From positions 186,001 to 250,000 of the forward strand of contig JAIRVP010000072.1 of NCBI GenBank assembly GCA_031253835.1: 64,000 bases of DNA, written 5' to 3'. The translations under genes were made by a program, and so were the position numbers. Origin of the DNA: Burkholderia sp. Lineage in GTDB: Bacteria > Pseudomonadota > Gammaproteobacteria > Burkholderiales > Burkholderiaceae. Shown here piece by piece: positions 31,587 through 39,160 of this stretch. Positions within the stretch are counted from its first letter, which is position 1; each line of letters opens with the position of its first letter. The notes under the pieces were generated by a model. That model was given only the letters and a program-made list of their open reading frames with translations. It had not been told where the DNA came from and did no database searches.

Positions 31587-32072
31587 ATGGATTTCAGAAT
31601 CGGACAAGGCTACGACGTGCACCAGCTCGTCGAAGGACGCCCCCTCATCATCGGCGGCGTGACGATTCCGTACGAGCGCGGCCTGCTCGGCCACTCGGAC
31701 GCGGACGTGCTGCTGCACGCGATCACCGACGCGCTGTTCGGCGCGGCGGCGCTCGGCGACATCGGCCGCCACTTCTCCGACACGGACGCGGCATTCAAGG
31801 GCGCGGACAGCCGCGTGCTGCTGCGCGCATGCGCCGAGCGCGTGAAGGCGGCGGGTTTCACGATCCAGAACGTCGACAGCACCGTGATCGCACAGGCGCC
31901 GAAGCTCGCGCCGCATATCGACGGGATGCGCGCGAACATCGCGGCCGATCTCGGGCTGCCGCTCGATCGTGTGAACGTGAAGGCGAAGACCAACGAGAAG
32001 CTCGGCTACCTCGGCCGCGGCGAAGGCATCGAGGCGCAGGCCGCCGCGCTGCTGGTGAAGCAGGGCGCCTGA
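31587..32072 (+). CDS. ispF: 2-C-methyl-D-erythritol 2,4-cyclodiphosphate synthase IspF
   Basis: Cyclises the product of IspE to MEcPP in the MEP pathway. The 161-residue protein shows the zinc-site motif GYDVHQL (Asp8, His10), the conserved GHSDADVLLHAI (His42 near) and KAKTNEKLGYLGRGEGI. The start is ATG 31587. It is the second gene of the ispD-ispF pair; the IspE gene that acts between them is not in the window. Confidence 0.96.
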   Translation: MDFRIGQGYDVHQLVEGRPLIIGGVTIPYERGLLGHSDADVLLHAITDALFGAAALGDIGRHFSDTDAAFKGADSRVLLRACAERVKAAGFTIQNVDSTVIAQAPKLAPHIDGMRANIAADLGLPLDRVNVKAKTNEKLGYLGRGEGIEAQAAALLVKQGA

Positions 32073-32125
32073 CGGCCGCGCGTCGCGGCGTGCGGTTCGC
32101 GCCGCTCGCCGTCCCGCGGAAATGA

Positions 32126-32153
32126 AAAATGCCACGCGGATGCGTGGCATTTT
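32126..32153. terminator. Bidirectional terminator between ispF and ahpD
   Basis: AAAATGCCACGC and GCGTGGCATTTT pair perfectly over 12 bp around GGAT. A-run and T-run flank the stem, so it can end transcription from both convergent units. Confidence 0.9.
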
Positions 32154-32210
32154 CGTTTGAAGCGGGCGCCGCTCCCGGCATCGCTGCCGGTCGAGCGGGG
32201 CAGGAACCGC

Positions 32211-32738
32211 TTATTCGCCTTCGGCGGCGATCACCTGCGCGGCGGCATTGATCACCGACGCGATGCGGCCGACGTCGCGCAGCTGCGTGACGGTCATCCC
32301 TTGCTCGTTCTTCAGCAGCGCATAGTGCGACTTCACGCAGAAGTGGCACTTGCCGACGATCGACGCGGCGAGCGCGTACATCTCGAACTTGCGCTTGTCG
32401 ACGCCGCCGTGCGTCGCATACGCGCCCATCCGCAGCTCGGCGCGCTGCGTCTTCAGGTCGGCGTCGTCGGCCATCTCGACATACGGATACCAGGTGTTGT
32501 TCATCCCCATCAGCGCGGCCGCCGTCAGCACGGCGTTCGTTTCTTCGGGCGACAGGACGCCGGCTTCGCGGATCGTCTTGATGAGCACCGTGCTCTTCGC
32601 CGCGATGGCCGCTGCCAGCGCGACGCCGACCGCGTCGGTGCCCTCGAGCGACGAGCGCGAGATCGTGCCGTCGAGGTTCAGGCGAATGTCCTTCGCGTAG
32701 TCGGGGATGCGTGCCTTAATCGAGTCGATGAATTCCAT
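32211..32738 (-). CDS. ahpD: Alkyl hydroperoxide reductase AhpD (carboxymuconolactone decarboxylase family)
   Basis: A 175-residue disulfide reductase that, in Mycobacterium, passes electrons to AhpC. The active-site motif is C131-H-F-C134 followed by His138 (GKCHFCVKSH), the AhpD arrangement E-x-C-x-x-C-x-x-x-H, with the preceding acidic residue shifted. It follows ahpC on the same strand. An intercistronic hairpin lies between them, so the two may be only partly co-transcribed. The ribosome binding site AGGAG is close to the start. Confidence 0.93.
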   Translation of the reverse strand: MEFIDSIKARIPDYAKDIRLNLDGTISRSSLEGTDAVGVALAAAIAAKSTVLIKTIREAGVLSPEETNAVLTAAALMGMNNTWYPYVEMADDADLKTQRAELRMGAYATHGGVDKRKFEMYALAASIVGKCHFCVKSHYALLKNEQGMTVTQLRDVGRIASVINAAAQVIAAEGE

Positions 32739-32763
32739 TGATATCTCCTATGGGTTGGCCGTT

Positions 32764-32799
32764 AAAAAAGCCCGCAGGCAGGACGTGCACCGCGGGCTT
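32764..32799 (-). terminator. Intercistronic terminator between ahpC and ahpD
   Basis: On the minus strand AAGCCCGC and GCGGGCTT form a stem followed by a T-run (complement of the A-run at 32764-32769). Its position between two genes of one functional unit suggests that a fraction of transcripts stop after ahpC. Confidence 0.75.
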
Positions 32800-32814
32800 C
32801 GTGCATCGATGCGC

Positions 32815-33363
32815 TTACAGCGTTGCGCCGCCGACTGCACGGTTGCACGGGCACAGTTCGTCCGTTTGCAGGCCGTCCAGAATGCGCAGGATTTCGTCCG
32901 TGTTACGGCCGACGTTCAGGTTGTTGATCGAAACGTGCTGGATCGTGTTGTCCGGATCGACGATGAACGTTGCACGCAGGGCCACGCCGGCTTCCTTGTC
33001 GCGCACGCCGAGCTGGTCGATCAGCTCGCCCTTGACGTCGCCGAACGCGTAGTGGTTCAGCTTGTCGAGGTCCTTGTGCTCACGGCGCCATGCGAGCTTG
33101 ACGAATTCGTTGTCCGAGCTGCCGCCCAGCAGGATGGCATCGCGCTCTTCGAACTGCTTCGTGAGCTTCGCGAACTCGACGATTTCCGTCGGGCACACGA
33201 ACGTGAAATCCTTCGGATAGAAGTAGATGATCTTCCACTTGCCCGGGAACGACGCTTCGGTGACGGTCTCGAATGCCGACTGGCCGTTTTCCTCGTGATG
33301 GTTGAAGCCCGGCTTCGCGGCTACGACGGTGAAAGCTTCGAGTTTATCGCCCACGGTTTTCAT
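32815..33363 (-). CDS. ahpC: Peroxiredoxin AhpC
   Basis: Thiol peroxidase of 182 residues that reduces hydrogen peroxide, organic peroxides and peroxynitrite. The peroxidatic Cys57 is in DFTFVCPTE. Two further cysteines near the C-terminus, Cys171 and Cys173 (DELCPCNR), give the three-cysteine pattern of mycobacterial-type AhpC rather than the enteric AhpC/AhpF pair, which fits the ahpD neighbour and the absence of ahpF. The start at 33363 is preceded by AGGAG. An OxyR-like sequence lies 110 bases upstream. Confidence 0.95.
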   Translation of the reverse strand: MKTVGDKLEAFTVVAAKPGFNHHEENGQSAFETVTEASFPGKWKIIYFYPKDFTFVCPTEIVEFAKLTKQFEERDAILLGGSSDNEFVKLAWRREHKDLDKLNHYAFGDVKGELIDQLGVRDKEAGVALRATFIVDPDNTIQHVSINNLNVGRNTDEILRILDGLQTDELCPCNRAVGGATL

Positions 33364-33442
33364 GCGGATACTCCTGTATGAGTTGGGAAGAAGACTGAGT
33401 CAAGCTACCTCGGTGCTGCAACGATGATGTGACAGCATGGGG

Positions 33443-33488
33443 ATAACTCTAACACTATTAATAAAACGCTTCAATAGATTTTAACTAA
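33443..33488 (-). promoter_or_regulatory. Candidate OxyR-type binding region upstream of ahpC
   Basis: ATAGATTTTAACTAA (33474-33488) matches the OxyR half-site ATAG-N-T-N3-A-N-CTAT at all but one defined position. A second ATAA...CTAT dyad lies at 33443-33458 but is one base longer and not in ideal register. OxyR control of ahpC is well established in many bacteria; use of this exact site is inferred. Confidence 0.45.
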
Positions 33489-33552
33489 CGATCTTCATAG
33501 CTTTTTTCAACCGGATCGATAGTGTGAAGCGCGGGAGGCGTGCGTGAGCGCG

Positions 33553-34914
33553 TCACGCAGTCGCACGTGCCTTGCCGGCACCGGGGAATTCGAGCGTGAC
33601 TTCGAGGCCCGCTTCGGGGTTGCGGTTGCGCAGGCGCAGCGCGCCGCGGTAGCGGCCGACGAGCCGCAGCACGATCGCCATCCCGAGGCCCGTGCCGTCC
33701 GCCTTGGTGCGCGCGGTGTCGACGCGGTAGAACGGCCGCATCACGAGCGGCAGCTGATCCTCGGGGATGCCGGGGCCTTCGTCGCTCACCGACAGCTCGA
33801 CGCGCGCGTGCGACACGCGCGTCTCGACCGTGATCCGCGAGATGCCGTCCTGCGTGCTCTGGCCGTATTTGCGCGCGTTCTCGACGAGGTTGCCGATCAC
33901 GCGGCGCATGTCGGTCTCGTCGGCTTCGATGATCGCGCTCGGCGCGAGCCGCGTGCGGATCTCGACGCCGTCCTCGCCCGAGACGCGCGCGGCGACTTCC
34001 TGCGCGATCGACGACAGGTCGACCGGCTCGGGCTTGCGCTGCGACGGACGTGCGTAGTCGATGAAGGCCGCGATGATGCGGTCCATCTGCTCGATGTCGT
34101 CGACCATCGCGTCCTTGGTCGCCTGGTCGGACGGGCTCATCTCGGTCTCGAGCCGCAGCCGCGCGAGCGGCGTGCGCAGGTCGTGCGAGATGCCCGCGAG
34201 CATCAGCGCGCGGTCGGCCTCGAGCTGTTCGAGGTCGCGCACCATCTGGTTGAAGCTGCGATTGGTGTCGGCCGCGACGCCCATCCCGCGCTCGGGCAGC
34301 AGCTCGGGTGTCTGGCCCGAGCCGATCTGCCGCGCGGCGAGCGCGAGCCGCGAGAACGGCCGGTTCACGAGGCTCGTGATGAACGCGGAGCCGAACAGCG
34401 ACAGTGCCAGCGCGAACAGCCCCCAGCCGGCCCACTGCAGGCCCGTGACGTTGTCGAGCTGGTCGCGGTCGAGCGCGACCCAGTAATCGTCGTCGTCGAT
34501 CTTGAAGCTGATCCACACGCCGGGAATGTCGTTCACCGACTGCGCGATCACGGTATCGTCGCCGAGACGGCTGCGGATGTCGTGCTCGATCAGGCGGTTC
34601 AGCGATTCGTCGGGCTGCAGCTTGAACTTGTCGGTTTTCTCGCGCGGGTACACGCGCACGCCCTCGTTGCTCTCGAGATCCTGCAGCAGCGCGCGCCGCA
34701 GATCGGGATCGGAATAGAGCAGGGCGGTGCGCGTGAGCTTCACGATCGCGACGAGCTGCAGCGCGACGCGCTGCGCGCGCGGCTCGCGCTCGATCACGCG
34801 AAAGCTCTGGAACCACGCGGCGAGGCTGACCGAGATCAGCAGCGCGATCAGCAGGAAGGTGCGCCAGAACAGCCCGCCGAACGCGAGCTGCAGGAGGCGC
34901 CGGTCGATACGCAT
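33553..34914 (-). CDS. risS: EnvZ-like sensor histidine kinase RisS
   Basis: A 453-residue inner-membrane kinase: two transmembrane helices (about 18-36 and 162-182) flank a periplasmic domain; then a HAMP linker (about 183-235), the phospho-acceptor motif GISHDLRTPLARLR with His244 (the E. coli EnvZ equivalent is His243), and an ATPase domain with NLVENARKYG (N box), SDEGPGIP (G1) and GTGLGMAI (G2). It follows its response regulator gene by 40 bases. The best match by eye is RisS of Bordetella and Burkholderia, which controls stress and virulence functions. The signal sensed is unknown. Confidence 0.9.
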   Translation of the reverse strand: MRIDRRLLQLAFGGLFWRTFLLIALLISVSLAAWFQSFRVIEREPRAQRVALQLVAIVKLTRTALLYSDPDLRRALLQDLESNEGVRVYPREKTDKFKLQPDESLNRLIEHDIRSRLGDDTVIAQSVNDIPGVWISFKIDDDDYWVALDRDQLDNVTGLQWAGWGLFALALSLFGSAFITSLVNRPFSRLALAARQIGSGQTPELLPERGMGVAADTNRSFNQMVRDLEQLEADRALMLAGISHDLRTPLARLRLETEMSPSDQATKDAMVDDIEQMDRIIAAFIDYARPSQRKPEPVDLSSIAQEVAARVSGEDGVEIRTRLAPSAIIEADETDMRRVIGNLVENARKYGQSTQDGISRITVETRVSHARVELSVSDEGPGIPEDQLPLVMRPFYRVDTARTKADGTGLGMAIVLRLVGRYRGALRLRNRNPEAGLEVTLEFPGAGKARATA

Positions 34915-34954
34915 GGGACGGGCCGTGGGCGGGCGAAACCGGAAAGGAAAAAGA

Positions 34955-35680
34955 TCAGGCGGCGCCGTCCGGGATGAACACGTAGCCGAGGCCCCAGACG
35001 GTCTGGATGAAGCGCGGGCTGCCCGGATCCGGTTCGATCAGCTTGCGCAGGCGCGAGATCTGCACGTCGAGGCTGCGGTCGAACACTTCGTATTCACGGC
35101 CGCGCGCGAGTTCCATCAGCTTTTCACGCGACAGCGGCTGGCGCGGATGGCGAGCGAACACCTTCAGCACCGAGAATTCGCCGGTCGTCAGCGGAATTTC
35201 CTGGCCCGACTTCGTCAGCGTGCGCGTGGCGAGGTTCAGCGAGAACTCGCCGAACTCGAACACCTCGGTGGTTTCCGACGGCGCGCCCGGCAGTTCGGCC
35301 GGCGCCTGGCGGCGCAGCACCGCATGAATGCGCGCGACGAGTTCGCGCGGGTTGAACGGCTTCGGCAGGTAGTCGTCGGCGCCCATCTCGAGGCCGACGA
35401 TGCGATCGACGTCCTCGCCCTTTGCCGTGAGCATGATGATCGGCGTGCGGTCGTTGCTGCCGCGCAGGCGGCGGCAGATCGACAGGCCGTCTTCGCCCGG
35501 CAGCATCAGGTCGAGCACGAGCAGGTCGAAACGCTCGCGTACCCAGAGCTTGTTCATCGCGGTCGCGTTTTCCGCGACGTATACGTTGAAACCCTGCTCG
35601 CCGAGATAACGGCGCAGCAGGTCGCGCAGGCGAGGGTCGTCGTCGACGACGAGAATCTTGGAGGGGTTTTTCGTTTCCAT
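34955..35680 (-). CDS. risA: OmpR family response regulator RisA
   Basis: A 241-residue regulator: receiver domain (about 8-120, phospho-acceptor Asp57 in VLDLML, switch Lys107 in LPKPFN) and an OmpR/PhoB winged helix (about 145-238, SREKLMELARGREYEVFDRSLDVQISRLRKL). The sequence KILVVDDDPRLRDLLRRYL is nearly that of Bordetella RisA as I recall it. ATG 35680 is used; ATG 35689 adds three residues (MPI) and is equally plausible. It precedes risS. Tandem GTTACA boxes 54-69 bases upstream may be its own binding sites. Confidence 0.93.
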   Translation of the reverse strand: METKNPSKILVVDDDPRLRDLLRRYLGEQGFNVYVAENATAMNKLWVRERFDLLVLDLMLPGEDGLSICRRLRGSNDRTPIIMLTAKGEDVDRIVGLEMGADDYLPKPFNPRELVARIHAVLRRQAPAELPGAPSETTEVFEFGEFSLNLATRTLTKSGQEIPLTTGEFSVLKVFARHPRQPLSREKLMELARGREYEVFDRSLDVQISRLRKLIEPDPGSPRFIQTVWGLGYVFIPDGAA

Positions 35681-35733
35681 GATCGGCATCTTATCGCGAA
35701 TGGGAATTGACGCACGGCCACGTATTTTCGTGC

Positions 35734-35749
35734 GTTACAGTCGGTTACA
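35734..35749. promoter_or_regulatory. Tandem GTTACA boxes, candidate RisA/OmpR site
   Basis: GTTACA occurs at 35734-35739 and 35744-35749, exactly 10 bases apart in the same orientation. OmpR-family dimers bind head-to-tail to direct repeats at about 10-base spacing, and GTTACA resembles known OmpR boxes. It lies upstream of risA, so feedback control is the simplest reading. Confidence 0.5.
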
Positions 35750-35771
35750 AAATTTACCCGTAGTGTCGCGC

Positions 35772-35806
35772 CGAGTAAAGGCACGCTATAGAGATTCCTT
35801 TACTCG
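35772..35806. repeat. Perfect inverted repeat beside risA
   Basis: CGAGTAAAGG (35772-35781) and CCTTTACTCG (35797-35806) pair over 10 bp with a 15-base spacer containing CTATAG. A further palindrome, CCGAA-A-TTCGG, follows at 35810-35820. They lie in the divergent region between risA and the small exported protein gene. A regulator binding site or an RNA hairpin are both possible. Confidence 0.6.
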
Positions 35807-35947
35807 AAGCCGAAATTCGGTAGATACTCCCCTGCACTCCATCATTCATCTTTGTACACCCGATTTCCGCAGGGTTTTTCAAGTACCAGAGGTAGCCGGT
35901 TGCCGCGTGACGAAGGGAACAAATCGACCAAAGAAGCGAGGACGGTC

Positions 35948-36226
35948 ATGCGATCTGTCCGGATTGCACTGATGCTGACGATCGCGCTTGCCGGTCCGTA
36001 TGCGTCGAACTTCGCGTATGCGCAGCGCCCCGAGCAGGGCGCACCGTCGCGCAAGCTGCCGCGCGGCAAAGCGCCGCAGTCCGACCGTACCGCCGAGATG
36101 ACGGTTCGTTCCGCCGTGCCTCCCGATCTCGAACAGCACCGCCGCGACGGGCACATGACGCCCGAGGAGCGGCACCTGCTGCGCCAGCACATCGAAGACG
36201 CCGTTCGCGAGTTGTACAAGCGCTGA
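35948..36226 (+). CDS. Small exported protein of unknown function
   Basis: A 92-residue protein with a signal peptide (RSVRIALMLTIALAGPYASNFAYA, about 1-25, with cleavage near AYA-Q). The mature part is basic and Pro/Arg-rich, then ends in MTPEERHLLRQHIEDAVRELY, a short charged helix seen in several small periplasmic proteins of this group. The start at 35948 has GAGGA seven bases upstream. It is divergent from risA, sharing a 267-base control region, and could belong to the RisA regulon. No family function is known to me. Confidence 0.75.
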   Translation: MRSVRIALMLTIALAGPYASNFAYAQRPEQGAPSRKLPRGKAPQSDRTAEMTVRSAVPPDLEQHRRDGHMTPEERHLLRQHIEDAVRELYKR

Positions 36227-36359
36227 CACGCGCCGTCTTTCGTCCTGCGCGGCCCTCCCGCGCGGAAAGAATTCGTAGCACTTTTTTCGTCAACTTTCGC
36301 CTGCCGAATGCCGTTGTACCGGCATCCGCACCGCCGGTGCGTTCCGGGAGTCCATGACG

Positions 36360-37862
36360 ATGAAAGCGAACGCTGCCGCACCGGCGCCGTCGCCTGCCAT
36401 GCAGTCGCCGCTCGATGCCGACGACGCACTGTTTTTCCTGAGCCGCACCGGTTTCTCTCCCGCGCCCGCCGACATCGCGCGCGTCGTCGGCATGACGCGC
36501 GCGCAGGTCGTGGCCGACACGCTCGGCAGCGTGCGCCGCGAACCCGTGACGACCTGGCCCGACTGGATCGCCGAACTGCCGCCGACGCGCGCGCAGCGCC
36601 AGGCAATGACACCCGACATGCGCCGCGACGAGCAGCGCGAGCGCAACGTTCGCTACGATGCGCTGCGCGCGGCCTGGGTCAACGAGATGGTCGTCACGCC
36701 GTCGCCGCTGACCGAGCGCATGACGCTGTTCTGGCACGGGCACTTCACGTCGGGGCAGGACAAGGTGCCTTACCCGCAGACGATGGCCGCGCAGAACGCG
36801 CTGTTTCGCCGCGAGGCGCTCGGCAACTTCGGCACGCTGCTGCATGCGGTCGCGAAGGATCCGGCGATGCTGCAGTATCTCGACGGCGCGAGCAATCGCA
36901 AGGGGCGTCCGAACGAGAATTTCGCGCGCGAGGTGATGGAGCTGTTCACGCTCGGCGAAGGCCATTACACGCAGTACGACGTGACCGAGGCCGCGCGCGC
37001 GATGACGGGCTGGACGATCGATCCCGATACGCTGCGCTTCGAGGTGCGGCCCGAAGCGCACGATGCCGGCGACAAGACGATCCTCGGAGAAACGGGGCCA
37101 TTCGACGGCGACGGCTTTCTCGACATCCTGCTGAAGCGGCCGGGCACCGCGCGCTTCATCGCCGGCAAGCTGTGGCGCGAGTTCGTGTCCGATACGCCCG
37201 ACCCCGGTGCACTCGAGACGGTAGCCGAACGGTTCCGCGCGAGCGGCTACGACATTCGCGCGGCGCTCGCCGCGCTGTGGTCGACCGACGCGTTCTGGGA
37301 TCCGCGCAATCGCGGCGTGCTCGTCAAGTCGCCGGCCGAGTTCGTCGTCGGGTCGGTACGGTTGTTCGATGTCGCATACGGCGATCCGCAGATGCTCGCG
37401 AACACCGTGCGCACGTTCGGGCAGAACCTGTTCTATCCGCCGAACGTGAAGGGCTGGCCGGGCGGCGCGCTGTGGATCAACAGCACCACGCTGCTGTCGC
37501 GCAAGCAGTTCGTCGAGCAGCTGTTCCGCGCGACGGAGACGGCCGGCATGCATCCGCCCGCGCATCCGATGGCGCCGCCGCCGAATGCGCGGGCGCACGC
37601 GATGCCGGTGGCCGATACGGCCTCCGCGGCCGGCATGCGCGGCACGCCCGCGAAGCCCGCGCGCGGCGGCCTGCGGTTCGACCTCGAACGCTGGCTTGCA
37701 CAGTATCGTGCGCGACCGCAGGCGATCGCGGGATTGTCGACCGAGCTGCAACTACAGCATGCGGTGCTGCAACTGTCGCCGGTCGCGGCGATCGACACGG
37801 ATTCGACCGGCGGCGCGTATCTCGAGGCGCTGCTGATGGATCCGGCCTATCAACTGAAATGA
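36360..37862 (+). CDS. DUF1800 family protein
   Basis: A 500-residue member of the DUF1800 family. Recognisable parts include FLSRTGFSPAPADIARVVG at the start, ERMTLFWHGHFTSGQDKV, RPNENFAREVMELFTLGEGHYTQYDVTEAARAMTGW and the C-terminal NLFYPPNVKGWPGG. No signal peptide is seen. ATG 36360 is preferred because GGGAG is 9 bases upstream; ATG 36354 is too close to it. DUF1800 genes are almost always paired with DUF1501 genes, as here (67 bases to the next gene). Their role is not established; secretion or export of the partner is a reasonable guess. Confidence 0.85.
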   Translation: MKANAAAPAPSPAMQSPLDADDALFFLSRTGFSPAPADIARVVGMTRAQVVADTLGSVRREPVTTWPDWIAELPPTRAQRQAMTPDMRRDEQRERNVRYDALRAAWVNEMVVTPSPLTERMTLFWHGHFTSGQDKVPYPQTMAAQNALFRREALGNFGTLLHAVAKDPAMLQYLDGASNRKGRPNENFAREVMELFTLGEGHYTQYDVTEAARAMTGWTIDPDTLRFEVRPEAHDAGDKTILGETGPFDGDGFLDILLKRPGTARFIAGKLWREFVSDTPDPGALETVAERFRASGYDIRAALAALWSTDAFWDPRNRGVLVKSPAEFVVGSVRLFDVAYGDPQMLANTVRTFGQNLFYPPNVKGWPGGALWINSTTLLSRKQFVEQLFRATETAGMHPPAHPMAPPPNARAHAMPVADTASAAGMRGTPAKPARGGLRFDLERWLAQYRARPQAIAGLSTELQLQHAVLQLSPVAAIDTDSTGGAYLEALLMDPAYQLK

Positions 37863-37929
37863 TTCGAACGACGACGAAGCGGGGCGCCGCCGCGGCAAAC
37901 GTGCCGGACGGTGAACCAAAGGATGTGCG

Positions 37930-39150
37930 ATGAACCGACGTGATTTTCTGACGCTGACGGGCGCCGCTGCGGCGGCCGGCGTGTCGATGTGGCAAGCGCC
38001 CGCGATGGCGGCTTCTGCCACGCAGGCGGGCCGGCAACCGGCAGCCGGATATGCGAACGTGCTGATCCTCGTCGAGCTGAAGGGCGGCAACGACGGCCTC
38101 AATACGGTGGTGCCGTACACGGATCCGCTGTACTACCAGTTCCGGCGCAGCATCGGCATCAAGCGCGAGCAGGTGCTGCAACTCGATGCGCACACGGGGC
38201 TGCATCCGTCGCTTGCGCCGCTGATGCCGCTGTGGCGCGACGGGCAGGTCGCGGTCGTGCAGGGTGTCGGCTACCCGCAGCCGAACCTGTCGCATTTCCG
38301 CTCGATCGAGATCTGGGACACCGCATCGCGCTCGGATCAGTACCTGCACGAAGGCTGGCTCACGCGCACGTTCGCGCAGGCGCCCGTGCCGCCCGGTTTC
38401 GCGGCGGATGGCGTCGTGCTCGGCAGCGCCGAGATGGGGCCGCTGTCGAACGGCGCGCGCGCGATCGCGCTCGTCAATCCGGCGCAGTTCATCCGGGCGG
38501 CGCGGCTCGCCGAGCCGTCGTCGCTGCGCGAGCAGAACCCGGCGCTCGCGCACATCATCGACGTCGAGAACGACATCGTGAAGGCGGCCGACCGGTTGCG
38601 CCCGCGCGGCGGGATGCGTGAGTTCAGGACGGCCTTTCCGGCCGGCGCGTTCGGCACGTCGGTGAAGACTGCGATGCAGGTGCTGGCCGCATGCGAAGCC
38701 TCCGGGCCCGGCGCGCAGGATGGCGTCGCGGTGCTGCGCCTGACGCTCAACGGCTTCGACACGCACCAGAACCAGCCGGGGCAGCAGGCTGCGTTGCTCA
38801 AGCAGTTCGCGGAAGGGATGAGCGCGATGCGTGGCGCGCTGATCGAACTCGGACGCTGGAACCAGACGCTCGTGATGACGTATGCGGAATTCGGGCGGCG
38901 GGTGCGCGAGAACCAGAGCAACGGCACCGATCACGGTACGGCCGCGCCGCATTTCGTGATGGGCGGCCGCGTGGCCGGCGGGCTGTACGGTGCGCCGCCG
39001 GCGCTCGGCCGGCTCGACGGCAACGGCAACCTGCCGGTCGCGGTCGATTTCCGCCAGCTCTATGCGACCGTGCTCGGGCCGTGGTGGGGGCTCGATGCGA
39101 CGCGCGTGCTGCAGCAGCGCTTCGATACGCTGCCGCTGTTGAAGGCGTGA
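37930..39150 (+). CDS. DUF1501 family protein with Tat signal
   Basis: A 406-residue protein starting with a twin-arginine signal (NRRDFLTLTGAAAAAGVSMW, Tat motif RRDFL), so it is exported folded. The mature part belongs to the sulfatase-like DUF1501 family: LILVELKGGNDGLNTVVPY, FRSIEIWDTAS, VLRLTLNGFDTHQNQPGQQ and YAEFGRRVRENQSNGTDHGTAAPHFVMG, the last containing the conserved metal-type residues. It is coupled to the DUF1800 gene and ends 10 bases before the convergent squalene/phytoene synthase-like gene. Confidence 0.88.
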   Translation: MNRRDFLTLTGAAAAAGVSMWQAPAMAASATQAGRQPAAGYANVLILVELKGGNDGLNTVVPYTDPLYYQFRRSIGIKREQVLQLDAHTGLHPSLAPLMPLWRDGQVAVVQGVGYPQPNLSHFRSIEIWDTASRSDQYLHEGWLTRTFAQAPVPPGFAADGVVLGSAEMGPLSNGARAIALVNPAQFIRAARLAEPSSLREQNPALAHIIDVENDIVKAADRLRPRGGMREFRTAFPAGAFGTSVKTAMQVLAACEASGPGAQDGVAVLRLTLNGFDTHQNQPGQQAALLKQFAEGMSAMRGALIELGRWNQTLVMTYAEFGRRVRENQSNGTDHGTAAPHFVMGGRVAGGLYGAPPALGRLDGNGNLPVAVDFRQLYATVLGPWWGLDATRVLQQRFDTLPLLKA

Positions 39151-39160
39151 TGCGTGGGGA

